From: Desulfatiglans anilini DSM 4660
GTDB lineage: Bacteria > Desulfobacterota > DSM-4660 > Desulfatiglandales > Desulfatiglandaceae
DNA length: 60,564 nucleotides
NCBI RefSeq assembly: GCF_000422285.1
Contig: NZ_AULM01000023.1
Location: 1 to 60,564 of the forward strand
Direction: 5' to 3'
Below the pieces are notes generated by a model. The model did no database searches. It was not told the origin of the DNA and saw nothing but the letters and a program-made list of their open reading frames with translations. The stretch's first letter is position 1. Every line of letters begins with the position of its first letter. Position numbers and translations under genes: made by a program. This document shows, piece after piece, positions 26,024 through 34,713 of this stretch.

Positions 26024-26629
26024 CTACCTGTAATAGCGGATCACCCCGACCACCTTGCCGTCGATGCGCAGGTCCCCCTCTGCCACCCGGATGGGAGCCA
26101 TGCCGGTGTGGGCCGGCCGGAGTTCGACGTGATCCGGCCAGCGGTAGTAGCGCTTCACTGTCGCCTCGTTGTCGATGAGGGCCACGACCGTATCGCCGTT
26201 TTCGGCCACGGCCTGCTTCCTGACCACAACGAAATCCCCGTCCAGGATGCCGTCTTCGATCATGGAATCCCCCGTGACCTGCAGAACGAAATGGTCTCCC
26301 GAAGCCGCCATGGAGGGCGGCACCTCGATCGCCCGGCGGTCCTCCACCGCTTCGATCGGCTTGCCGGCGGCGACCTTCCCGAGGAGCGGGAACTCGAACC
26401 GCCGGGCTTCCAGCGGCTGGAGCACCTCGACGGCCCGCTTGCGGTTCTTCTCCCGCGGACGTCGGATATACCCCTTCCGCTCCAGGATATCGAGATAGGT
26501 CGTGACCGCATTGTAAGAACGGAACCCGAAGTGCCAGCAGATTTCATCGAAGCTCGGCGCCTGCCCCCACTCCGACCGGTACCGGACCAGATAGTCCAGG
26601 AAGGCCTTCTGTTTATCCGTCAACTTCAT
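26024..26629 (-). CDS. lexA: SOS repressor LexA
   Basis: A 201-aa LexA. The N-terminal winged helix (about 1-68) has KQKAFLDYLVRYRSEWGQAPSFDEI. The C-terminal peptidase domain has the cleavage site Ala88-Gly89 (KVAAGKP), catalytic Ser122 (GDSMIEDG) and Lys159 (ATVKRYYR). The recognition helix (FGFRSYNAVTTYLDIL) differs from the E. coli type, so the operator is probably non-canonical. It precedes imuB-dnaE2 with a dispersed repeat in between, matching the known lexA-imu cassettes except that imuA is absent. Confidence 0.96.
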   Translation of the reverse strand: MKLTDKQKAFLDYLVRYRSEWGQAPSFDEICWHFGFRSYNAVTTYLDILERKGYIRRPREKNRKRAVEVLQPLEARRFEFPLLGKVAAGKPIEAVEDRRAIEVPPSMAASGDHFVLQVTGDSMIEDGILDGDFVVVRKQAVAENGDTVVALIDNEATVKRYYRWPDHVELRPAHTGMAPIRVAEGDLRIDGKVVGVIRYYR

Positions 26630-26666
26630 CCTGCGCCCCTTTATGGTGGTATTGGATGGCTATGGA

Positions 26667-26695
26667 ACAGCATATTACTGTAAATATGACTGTAA
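26667..26695. promoter_or_regulatory. Candidate LexA autoregulatory operator
   Basis: About 40-65 bp upstream of the lexA start lies an AT-rich cluster: ACAG (26667-26670) facing CTGT (26678-26681) with 7 bases between, and a direct repeat of CTGTAA at 26678-26683 and 26690-26695, 12 bp apart. The location and half-sites fit a LexA box, but the spacing is not the E. coli CTGT-N8-ACAG form. The rest of 26630-27137 holds no supported gene. Confidence 0.4.
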
Positions 26696-27137
26696 GTCAA
26701 GGGCAAAAACCGGCCGAGTCCCACTCACGAAGAGATCCACCCGTAAGAAGAGCTCCGCCGGATGCGCGCCTGAACAGGGCCTCACCGACCAGGCCTCAGA
26801 AAACCTGAGGCGCAGCCCCCTGTCCATTCTTCACGACATATCCAGACACCTCGGACAATCCTTCCGGCCCGCGAAGCGCGCCTGCCTCGGCGCCTCCCCC
26901 TGAACCTCGAAAGCACACCGGCTTCTCACGATCCCCTCACGAAAAACCAAAAATCCCGTTGATCAAAAAGGGCAAACATGCTTATAGTGCGTTTTCCAAG
27001 GGAATATGTGCGCTGTGATGTCTCAGAAGGCGCCGTCCTCACCGTTCGTTCAAACGCCCCCCTGCAGCCCCGGTCCTTTCGGCGAAGGCAAACCGTGCAT
27101 GCGCCGATGGATCCCGTCCAACGAGGAGATGCAGCCC

Positions 27138-28613
27138 ATGGAGATCCTGAACAAACTCTACCGCCACTCCCTCACCCTGCTGACCGATCTCTACGAACTC
27201 ACGATGGCCTACGGCTACTGGAAACTCGGGATGGCGGACAAGGAGGTGGCCTTTCACCTGACCTTTCGGCAAAACCCTTTCAAAGGCGGCTACGCGGTGG
27301 CATGCGGCCTCAGCCAGGTCATCGACTACCTGCAAAACTTCCGCTTCGACGACGAAGACATCGCCTACCTCGGCACCATCCCCGGCAACGACGGCCGCCC
27401 CATCTTCGATAACGCCTTCCTGCAATACCTCAAGGGCCTCACCCTCACCTTCAACCTGGACGCCCTGCCCGAGGGGACCGTCGTCTTTCCGCAGGAACCC
27501 CTGGTGCGCGTCACCGGCCCTTTGCTGCAGTGCCAGATCCTCGAATCGGCCCTGCTGAACATGATCAACTTCCAGACCCTGGTCGCCACCAAGGCGGCGC
27601 GCATCTGCCTGGCCGCCGAAGGCGACCCCGTCATGGAGTTCGGACTCCGGCGCGCCCAGGGGATCGACGGCGGGGTCTCCGCCAGCCGCGCCGCTTTCGT
27701 GGGGGGCTGCTCCGGGACGTCCAACGTCCTGGCCGGGAAGCTCTACGACATCCCGGTCAAGGGCACGCACGCCCACAGCTGGGTGATGGTGTTCGATGAC
27801 GAACTGCAGGCCTTCCGGGACTATGCCAAAGCCATGCCCAACAACTGCATCTTCCTGGTGGACACCTACGATACGCTCCAGGGGGTCCGGCACGCCGTCG
27901 CGGCGGCGAAGGAGTTGCGGGAGGCCGGACACGAGATGGTGGGGATCCGGATCGATTCGGGGGATCTGGCCTACCTCAGCACCGAGGCCCAGAAGATCCT
28001 CGAGGAGGCGGGATTCGGAGACAAGAGCATCGTCGGAAGCAGCGACCTCGACGAACATGTCATCCACAGCATCAAGGTGCAGGACGCCCCCATCAGCAGT
28101 TGGGGGGTCGGGACACGTTTGGCCACCGCCTACGACGATCCCGCCCTCGGCGGAGTCTACAAGCTCACGGCGGTGCGAAACAAGGACGGCCGCTGGGATT
28201 ACAAGGTCAAGCTATCCGAGCAACTGATCAAGGTCACGACCCCCGGGGTCCTGCAGGTGCGCCGGTACCGGCGCAACAGCGATTTCAAGGCGGATGCCAT
28301 CTACGATGTCCAGCTGGGCGTAGAAGAGCCCTGCACGATCGTGGACCCGCTGAATCCCACCCGCCTTATCCGTGTCACGGCCGGAACCCCCCACGAGGAT
28401 CTGCTCATTCCGATCTTCAACGGAGGCCGCCTGATCTACGACGTTCCATCTTCCCGCGAGGCCCGGCAGCGGTGCCTGGACCAGCTCGAACGCCTGCACC
28501 CGGCCATCCGGAGGCTCCTGAATCCCCATGAATACCCGGCCGGCATCGAGATGCGGCTCCACGACCTGCGGACCGATCTGATCCGCGCAGCCCGCGAAGC
28601 CGCCGGGAAATAG
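27138..28613 (+). CDS. pncB: Nicotinate phosphoribosyltransferase
   Basis: A 491-aa NAPRTase of the NAD salvage pathway; it joins nicotinate to PRPP with ATP hydrolysis. It has the N-terminal [15 protein letters not shown], the active-site stretch [24 protein letters not shown] (central part RRAQG), GTHAHSWVM containing the phosphorylated-His region, and the PRPP-phosphate-binding [12 protein letters not shown]. The ATG at 27138 is favoured because GAGGAG is nine bases upstream; an ATG at 27129 touches that site. It stands alone and ends only 4 bp from the convergent kamA-like gene. Confidence 0.95.
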   Translation: MEILNKLYRHSLTLLTDLYELTMAYGYWKLGMADKEVAFHLTFRQNPFKGGYAVACGLSQVIDYLQNFRFDDEDIAYLGTIPGNDGRPIFDNAFLQYLKGLTLTFNLDALPEGTVVFPQEPLVRVTGPLLQCQILESALLNMINFQTLVATKAARICLAAEGDPVMEFGLRRAQGIDGGVSASRAAFVGGCSGTSNVLAGKLYDIPVKGTHAHSWVMVFDDELQAFRDYAKAMPNNCIFLVDTYDTLQGVRHAVAAAKELREAGHEMVGIRIDSGDLAYLSTEAQKILEEAGFGDKSIVGSSDLDEHVIHSIKVQDAPISSWGVGTRLATAYDDPALGGVYKLTAVRNKDGRWDYKVKLSEQLIKVTTPGVLQVRRYRRNSDFKADAIYDVQLGVEEPCTIVDPLNPTRLIRVTAGTPHEDLLIPIFNGGRLIYDVPSSREARQRCLDQLERLHPAIRRLLNPHEYPAGIEMRLHDLRTDLIRAAREAAGK

Positions 28614-28617
28614 CAGC

Positions 28618-30417
28618 TCAATAATAGTACCAGATCGTCTGATAGTCCGCGGGGTCCTCTCCCACGCTCCTGAGGCGCTTCACATAGTCGTAGACCGACA
28701 CGTCCGTGTAGACGTAGGTGTCGACCAGTTCCAGCTTCTTCTCCCAGGGGTGGAATTCGAAGACGCGGCATCCGTCGGGCAAGATCGAGATGACGTCGTG
28801 GTGCTGCCTCGCGCGCAGGTAATTCTTCCCGAGTCGCGGCACATTGAAGACGATCTCGTCGGTCCGCACGGTCCCGGGCAGGAGCCGCGCCTCCTCGTGC
28901 TGCTCCTGCAGCAGACGGCTGATGGGCACCCGGTATTCGTCCGTCTCTTCCTTCCCTTTGGTGTTGAAGGTGTAGTAGGGCGTGACCCCGATGAGGCGCA
29001 GCTTGTGGCGCAGGAAGGCGGCCTCGAACTTCCGCGAGTTGTAGAAGGTGTAGACCAGCTGGTTGTACACCTCCATGCCGTAGCGCCTGAACTTCTGCAC
29101 CGCCTCGAGGGCCTGGGGCGTGATCTCGTAGGGGTGCTCGAAGTGGGTGATGATGATCACCTCCCGCTTGCCGGGGTGATGAAAGTGGTTGATGTCCCGC
29201 ACCAGCGTGTCCGTGATCCGCTGCGGCAGCGTGACCGGCGTGCGGGTGCCGATCCGGATCCTCTCCACATGGGGAATCTTCGAGAGGCGGTAGAGGAGGT
29301 TTTCGATCCGGTCGTCGGAAAGCAGCAGCGGGTCCCCGCCGGTTACAAGCACCTCGTGTATCTCCGGGGTCTCTCCGATCCAGTTCAGGGCCCGGTCAAG
29401 CTTCTCCTGCCCGAGCGCGGCATTCGCCGAATAGACGTCTTCGATCTCCCAGTTCCGCTGGCAGTAGACGCAGATCTGGGGACAGGTCAGGATCGGCTTC
29501 AGAATCACGATGGAGGGGTAGCGCCGCGTGATGCCCTCGATCGGAGAGGTGTCGCGCTCGAGCATGAAATCCATCGAGTGCTCCGAGCGTTCGCGCAGGG
29601 CCATCATCTTTGTGACATAGTGCATGCTCGGTAGGACCTGGGCCCGAACGGCAGTGTCCCGCCCCTCGCCGGGCTTCCGATCGAAAAGGGACAGGTAGTA
29701 CGGCGTGATGCCGAAGGGGATCCGATTTTCCCGCGCCAGCTTGACCGCCCGGTACTCGTCCTCGGTCAGCTCGACCATGGCCGCGAGGGTGTCGGCGTTA
29801 CGGATGATGTGTTTCGTCTGCCAGCGCCAGTCGTCCCATTCGAGCTCCGTCGCCTTGAAATACTCGAGGATCCGGACCTTGTTGCGGCTGCGGCGCCGGA
29901 TCACGTCCTCATCGAGGCCGCAGGCATAGCGCGCCATGAAGCGGTCGGCCGCACGCATCATGCGCGAGAGGTCCGCCGAGCGGAGCTTCGCCGCCCGGCG
30001 TCCTTCATACTTCGGAAACGCCGGCATCTTTTCCTGATAGATGCCGGTCTTGCCCATCACCCCGCGCATGAGGTGCTCCATCTCGGCCAGGAAACCGGAT
30101 GAGGGCCGCTCGAGGCCGTGGTAGTCGGACCGATGGAGCAGGTCATTCAGGTACCCGAGAAGGCTGTATCCCGCCAGGCGTTCGCTGCGCCTGGACAGGA
30201 CGCTCTCGAAGACCCGGATTGCGTCACGGACCTGGATGCACTCGAGCGGGGGCACCGCGGGATCGTCCTCGAGCGTTCTGCGCAGCATGTCCTCCAGAAA
30301 ATGCCGGATGCTTTGGCGTTTATCGTCGAGGTGGGCCTCCGACAACAGGATCTCCTTGATCGGAGGCGCCAGATCCAATATCTTGAGCAGCCGTGATCTG
30401 ATCTTCTCTCGTTCCAT
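28618..30417 (-). CDS. KamA-family radical SAM protein with a long N-terminal extension
   Basis: A 599-aa relative of lysine 2,3-aminomutase. The KamA core begins near residue 185 (EYFKATELEWDDWRWQ), with the radical-SAM cluster C312xxxC316xxC319 (CPQICVYC), the TGGDPLLL motif and a C-terminal NVPRLGKNYL that could supply the PLP-binding lysine. True lysine aminomutases are about 420 aa; here about 185 extra N-terminal helical residues of unknown fold are present. The substrate cannot be named: the family includes lysine, glutamate and arginine aminomutases and EF-P-modifying EpmB. GAGAGGA is six bases before the ATG. Upstream on the same strand are acyl-CoA ligase and hydratase genes. Confidence 0.85.
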   Translation of the reverse strand: MEREKIRSRLLKILDLAPPIKEILLSEAHLDDKRQSIRHFLEDMLRRTLEDDPAVPPLECIQVRDAIRVFESVLSRRSERLAGYSLLGYLNDLLHRSDYHGLERPSSGFLAEMEHLMRGVMGKTGIYQEKMPAFPKYEGRRAAKLRSADLSRMMRAADRFMARYACGLDEDVIRRRSRNKVRILEYFKATELEWDDWRWQTKHIIRNADTLAAMVELTEDEYRAVKLARENRIPFGITPYYLSLFDRKPGEGRDTAVRAQVLPSMHYVTKMMALRERSEHSMDFMLERDTSPIEGITRRYPSIVILKPILTCPQICVYCQRNWEIEDVYSANAALGQEKLDRALNWIGETPEIHEVLVTGGDPLLLSDDRIENLLYRLSKIPHVERIRIGTRTPVTLPQRITDTLVRDINHFHHPGKREVIIITHFEHPYEITPQALEAVQKFRRYGMEVYNQLVYTFYNSRKFEAAFLRHKLRLIGVTPYYTFNTKGKEETDEYRVPISRLLQEQHEEARLLPGTVRTDEIVFNVPRLGKNYLRARQHHDVISILPDGCRVFEFHPWEKKLELVDTYVYTDVSVYDYVKRLRSVGEDPADYQTIWYYY

Positions 30418-30643
30418 CGTCTGTCCTCTCTCGGTAAACGGCTTGGTGACCTCCGGGGCTGGAGCGCCCTACCCGTAGAAGGGAAGCCGCCCCCTCTTCA
30501 ACTGATGCAGGCCGGGCAGCAGAGCCCCTCCTGCTGCCAATTGAAGACCCTCAGCGCTCGACCGGCCTTCGCCGGAAACAACCGTTTTCAAACGGCCGAG
30601 CGCGGGGCGGCATCACTTTTCATGACCTTTGGGCGGCCACCCA

Positions 30644-32797
30644 TCAGCCACCCTCCACCTGACCCTCCTTCAGAATCACCCGGGCATCCACGATGCGCAC
30701 ACCCTTCTCATAGGCGATCACGGGGTTCAGGTCCATTTCGGCGATCTCGGGATAGGATTCGATCATTTCCGAACACTGCAGCAGCACCCGCGCAATGGCG
30801 GCCTTGTCGTACGGGGGGTTTCCGCGGACGCCGTTCAGGATGGCGATCGAGCGCACATCCTCCATCATCTTGCGGGCCGAGCGCGGCGAGATGGGCAGGA
30901 CGCGGAAGGCCACGTCCCGGAGGACCTCCACCATCACCCCGCCGAGGCCGAACATGATCACCGGGCCGAACTGGTCGTCGATCTTGGTCCCGATGATCAG
31001 CTCGAGGCCAGGCGGCGCCATCGGCGAGACCATCACGCCGCGGATATCCGCGTCGGGCCGGTATCTTCGGGCATTGCCGACGATCTCCTCGAAGGCCTGC
31101 CGCACCGCGCCTTCCCCGATGACGTTCAGGCGCACGCCGCCCGCGTCCGTCTTGTGGAGGATGTCCGGGGAAACGATCTTGAGGGCCGCTTCGCCTCCGC
31201 AATCCGCCGCCACGGCCGCCGCCTCGCCGGCCGTCCGGGCCAGCCGGTCCTCGCTGACCGGCGCCCCGTGGATCTGAAAGAGCCGCTTGGCCTCCGGCTC
31301 GAGCAGGAAATTCCTGCCTTCCTTTCGGACCGTCTCGATGATGGCCCGCCCTTCCGGCCGCGCCTTGGCGCCCCAGTTGAAGACGAAGTTGACCTTGGCG
31401 TGGTACTCCCTCAGGTAGCGCCCCCGCTCCGCCAGGGCCCCGATGCATTCGCAGGCCGTGTCGAGGGAGTCGTAGACCGAGATGTTGTAGTACCGCAAAA
31501 GATCCAGGGAATGCGGCCTGGCGGAGCTGTAGAGGCTGTGGACGACGATCGGTTTATCCCGCTTGCGGACGAGCTTTCCCATCTGGTGCGCAGAGTCCTC
31601 CTCCTTCCACTTGAGGCTTTCGGCGAACCGGATCCCGTAGCCGCCGAAGAGGCCGACCAGGAGCAGCCCGCCCACATGGGGGTCCTTCAGGATGATCCGG
31701 GCGCACTCTGCAAAGATGGACGGGTCCGCATCGGTTCCCCCGGCCACGTCGACCGGGTTCCTCACCGAGGCGGTGAAGGGCAGGATCTTCTTCAGGCGCT
31801 CCTGGGTCTTGTGCTCCATTTCCGGGATCTCCACGCCGAGGTCCGTCAGGATATCGGCCGCGATGGTGGCGTGGCCGCCGCCGTCGGCCAGGATCGCCAC
31901 CCGGTTGTTCCGAATGGAGGGGAGGCTCGAGAGGGTCTCGGCAATCGGGAAGAGCGCATCGGATTTTTCGACGACAATGATCCCGGCCCGCTTGAACGCG
32001 CTGCGGGCCACCTCGGAGATGCCCGCGAGCGCACCGGTGTGGGAGCCGGCCGACCGCCGGCCGGTCTTGGACCGCCCGCTCTTCAGGAGGATGATGGGCT
32101 TGTGGAGCGTGGTCTTGTAGGCCTCCTGGAGGAAACGCCGGCCGTCGCGCATCCCTTCGACATACATCAGGACGGCCCGGGTGTCGGGCTCCTCCTTGAA
32201 GAAACTCAGATATTCATGGAAACGGATGTCGGATTCGTTTCCCACGCCTACATAGTAGGAAAATCCTTTGTGGCTCTTGAGGCGGGCCTCGGTCATAAGC
32301 GTAAGGGCCATGTTTCCGCTCTGCGAGACGAGCGCGATGTCGCCCTTGGGCGCATCCGGCAGCCCGACCAGGTTCATACCGGTCTTCAGGTTCATCATGC
32401 CGGAGGTGTTGGGGCCGATGATACGCACGTTGTTCCGGTTCGCGGCCTCGACCACCTCCTCCTCGAGCCTCCGGCCCTCCGCGCCGGACTCGCGGAACCC
32501 GCCGGCGATGATGACGGCCCCCGAAACACCCTTCTTTCCACAGTCATCCAGGACCGCCGGGATCGTCCCGGCCGGTGTGGTGATGAGCGCCAGGTCGACC
32601 GGTTCCTCGATGTCCGAGACCTTTTCGTAGCACCGGAAACCCAGGACGCTTTTCTCCTTCGGGTTGACCGGAAAGATCTTTCCTTCATACTTCTCGTCGA
32701 TCAGGGTCCGCACGGCCTGAAAGCCGCGCTTCGTTTCACTCTTCGAAGCCCCTACAACGGCAACCGACTGTGCATTCAATATCCTCTTCAGTGGCAT
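30644..32797 (-). CDS. Fused acetate/acyl-CoA ligase (ADP-forming)
   Basis: A 717-aa single-chain NDP-forming acyl-CoA synthetase. The alpha part (about 1-465) has the Rossmann CoA-binding domain (AVVGASKSETKRGF), two succinyl-CoA-ligase-like domains and the phosphorylated-His motif GSHTGALAG. The beta part (about 490-717) is an ATP-grasp domain with ILHKTDAGGV holding the second His, and GPVIMFGLGGVMVEVL. It conserves energy by making ATP from an acyl-CoA, or activates an acid in reverse. ATG chosen after GGAGG. It forms a possible minus-strand transcript with echA and the KamA-like gene. Confidence 0.93.
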   Translation of the reverse strand: MPLKRILNAQSVAVVGASKSETKRGFQAVRTLIDEKYEGKIFPVNPKEKSVLGFRCYEKVSDIEEPVDLALITTPAGTIPAVLDDCGKKGVSGAVIIAGGFRESGAEGRRLEEEVVEAANRNNVRIIGPNTSGMMNLKTGMNLVGLPDAPKGDIALVSQSGNMALTLMTEARLKSHKGFSYYVGVGNESDIRFHEYLSFFKEEPDTRAVLMYVEGMRDGRRFLQEAYKTTLHKPIILLKSGRSKTGRRSAGSHTGALAGISEVARSAFKRAGIIVVEKSDALFPIAETLSSLPSIRNNRVAILADGGGHATIAADILTDLGVEIPEMEHKTQERLKKILPFTASVRNPVDVAGGTDADPSIFAECARIILKDPHVGGLLLVGLFGGYGIRFAESLKWKEEDSAHQMGKLVRKRDKPIVVHSLYSSARPHSLDLLRYYNISVYDSLDTACECIGALAERGRYLREYHAKVNFVFNWGAKARPEGRAIIETVRKEGRNFLLEPEAKRLFQIHGAPVSEDRLARTAGEAAAVAADCGGEAALKIVSPDILHKTDAGGVRLNVIGEGAVRQAFEEIVGNARRYRPDADIRGVMVSPMAPPGLELIIGTKIDDQFGPVIMFGLGGVMVEVLRDVAFRVLPISPRSARKMMEDVRSIAILNGVRGNPPYDKAAIARVLLQCSEMIESYPEIAEMDLNPVIAYEKGVRIVDARVILKEGQVEGG

Positions 32798-32928
32798 CAA
32801 CCCTCCTTCGCATCTGAAATCTCCAGGGGCGCTCCGGCTGCAACCCGCGCATCCCTTCGCTCACTTTCGCCTATGCTTTTCCTTTTCTCCCCTGGGCGGG
32901 CGCGCCCACGCCGCTCGAAAAGGCCGTC

Positions 32929-33696
32929 TCATTGCGGCCGTTTGCGGCCCTCGAACCGGACGAGCGACTCCTGCCGCTCCTTGGTGGACACGCAGGCCAG
33001 ACAAGCCTCGATCTCGTAGTCCATCAGCGCCTCGAGGCTCACCTCGGAGGCCATGTGAAGGCCCCGCTTGATCATCCGCATGGAGAACGAGGAGTTCTCA
33101 GCGATCGCCTCCGCCATCGCGTAGGCAGCCTCCATCAACTGCTCCGCCGGTACGGCCCGGTTGACGAGGCCGATCCGCTCGGCCTCCCGGCCGTCGATGT
33201 TGCGGGCCGTAAAGAGCAGTTCCTTCGCCCGCCCCGGGCCGATCAGATCCTGGATGAGGCGCATCGCGCCTCCGGTCACCGAGGAGGTCACCCGTGCCTC
33301 CGGAGAGCCGATCTGGGCATCCTCCGCCGCTATGCGGATGTCGCAGGCGAGCGCCAGTTCGTACCCCGACCCCAACGCATAGCCGTTGACAGCTGCGATG
33401 GTGGGCTTTGCGAAGCGGATGATTTTGCGAGAGGCCTCCTGAAGTTCCTCCAGATAGGCGCGGTACTCCTCGAGGCTGCGGTCCTTCGACTCCTTGAGAT
33501 CCGCCCCGGTCGAAAAGGCCCGGCCGCTGCCGGTGATGACGAGGACCTTGACGCGGTCGTCGCTCTCCGCATCCCGAAGCGCCTCCTGTACATCCAGCCA
33601 GAGCTGCCGGTTCATCGCATTGAGAACCCGTGGGCGGTTCAAGGTGATGGTCGCCGTCCTGCCGCGCTTCTCGTACAAGATACACTCGAACTCCAT
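32929..33696 (-). CDS. Enoyl-CoA hydratase/isomerase (crotonase family)
   Basis: A 255-aa crotonase-fold enzyme. The first oxyanion-hole motif is SGRAFSTGADLKE and the second is AVNGYALGSGYELALACD. In classical hydratases the two catalytic Glu lie in a VNGYALGGGxE-type segment and about 20 residues later; here the first is kept (GSGYELA) and the second also appears present (IGSPEARVTSS), so hydration of a 2-enoyl-CoA is plausible. The start is the ATG at 33696 after AGGGGAG. It is the only hydratase gene in the window and could serve the beta-oxidation operon at 40.7 kb. Confidence 0.9.
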   Translation of the reverse strand: MEFECILYEKRGRTATITLNRPRVLNAMNRQLWLDVQEALRDAESDDRVKVLVITGSGRAFSTGADLKESKDRSLEEYRAYLEELQEASRKIIRFAKPTIAAVNGYALGSGYELALACDIRIAAEDAQIGSPEARVTSSVTGGAMRLIQDLIGPGRAKELLFTARNIDGREAERIGLVNRAVPAEQLMEAAYAMAEAIAENSSFSMRMIKRGLHMASEVSLEALMDYEIEACLACVSTKERQESLVRFEGRKRPQ

Positions 33697-34450
33697 GCTC
33701 ACTCCCCTGTCCGGTCAGTCGTTGCATGCTCTCTTCCAGGCCGGTTTCCCCAAAAAGCATCCTTGCCCCGAAGGCCGCCGGGCGCGCCGCACCCCGAAAC
33801 AAGCCGGTCTCTTGATCATCATTCTTCATGAATAACAGGACCTTTTCCCCGTATCCGGCAGCGGTCTCCCGGATGATAGACGGTCAACACGGGCACCCCT
33901 GCCACGCCCAGAACGGTCGATGTCACCAGCGGTCGCACCATCGTCTCATCCTGGGCGGCGGAGTACATCGACAGGGCGTAGGGGGAACTCCCTGAAAGGC
34001 CCTGCCTGTGCGTCCCTTCGGATTCTCCTGCCGGACGGGCCTCGGAAGTCCCTTTGGGCTGCCGGACCCATTCATTGCCGGGACCAAGGGATTCCCGCTG
34101 TGCTGATTCAGTGATCGGTTTGCGGAGGGACAGCCCGCAGGTCATCGGGTCAACGCACAGGTCGATACCCGGATCGGTCGAAAAGACCCTTATGGAAACG
34201 CTTCAACGAAATCGGCAGGACAGACAGAAAAACCGCGAAGAAGAGATCTTCGCCGGATAAATCGAAGAACAAGCATCCGAGGATGTCTGCGATCACGAGA
34301 GATCACAGCTCAGAACACATGAGCACAAATATTTTTGCATAGAACGGGTTTCTTGTCAACCCATCTGCCGAACACGGCCGGCGGGATCCCCCCCGCTCTC
34401 GAGGTGGACCCGATGGACGGGACCATTTTTTGAAGATTCAAACGAGGTAA
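33697..34450. other. Non-coding stretch upstream of echA
   Basis: About 750 bp with no supported gene. The longest frame (minus strand, 33819-34145) encodes no recognisable protein and has no good ribosome site. The region may hold the echA promoter, but no clear promoter motif was identified. Confidence 0.5.
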
Positions 34451-34677
34451 TTTCCAACCGGAAATGATTTCCCGGTAGAACCTAGTTTCCAATCCGGAAG
34501 TGAGGATTTTTCTTTACACGCTGCGCGTGCTCAGTCCCACCGCTTCGCGGCGGGTCCTAGATTGGCAAATATCAGGGAAATCAAGCGTTTGCGCGGAAGC
34601 GACCTGCAGGTCGCCGCACAAGCAAACGTGCAGATTGACGCCGAGATTGGCCAAAAAGACCATTTCCGGATGGAAAC
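34451..34677 (+). repeat. Dispersed structured repeat, copy D
   Basis: Full copy of the family (227 bp), forward orientation, and the cleanest reference copy: iteron TTTCCAACCGGAAATGATTT, second iteron from about 34483, hairpin CACGC-TGC-GCGTG, hairpin CCGC-TTC-GCGG, the central palindrome GCGACCTGCAGGTCGC flanked by CGTTTG and CAAACG, TTGGCCAA, then the closing CATTTCCGGATGGAAAC. It lies 36 bp beyond the stop of the UvrD-like gene, on the opposite sense. Confidence 0.92.
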
Positions 34678-34713
34678 GAGGTAGGCCCCAAGATCTCTAC
34701 CGGTATGCCGCCT

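Noticed and set aside
26643..26903. An 86-aa plus-strand frame upstream of pncB
   Set aside because: It overlaps the lexA regulatory region and has no protein-like features.
32885..32915. GC-rich palindrome (GGGCGCGCCC) after echA as a terminator
   Set aside because: No following T-run on the relevant strand, and such palindromes are common by chance in this GC-rich DNA.
30629..33019. A 796-aa plus-strand frame opposite the ADP-forming synthetase
   Set aside because: Its composition is that of an antisense shadow and the minus-strand gene has complete motifs.
33819..34145. A 108-aa minus-strand frame in the gap upstream of echA
   Set aside because: No recognisable sequence, no good ribosome site, and low-complexity composition.
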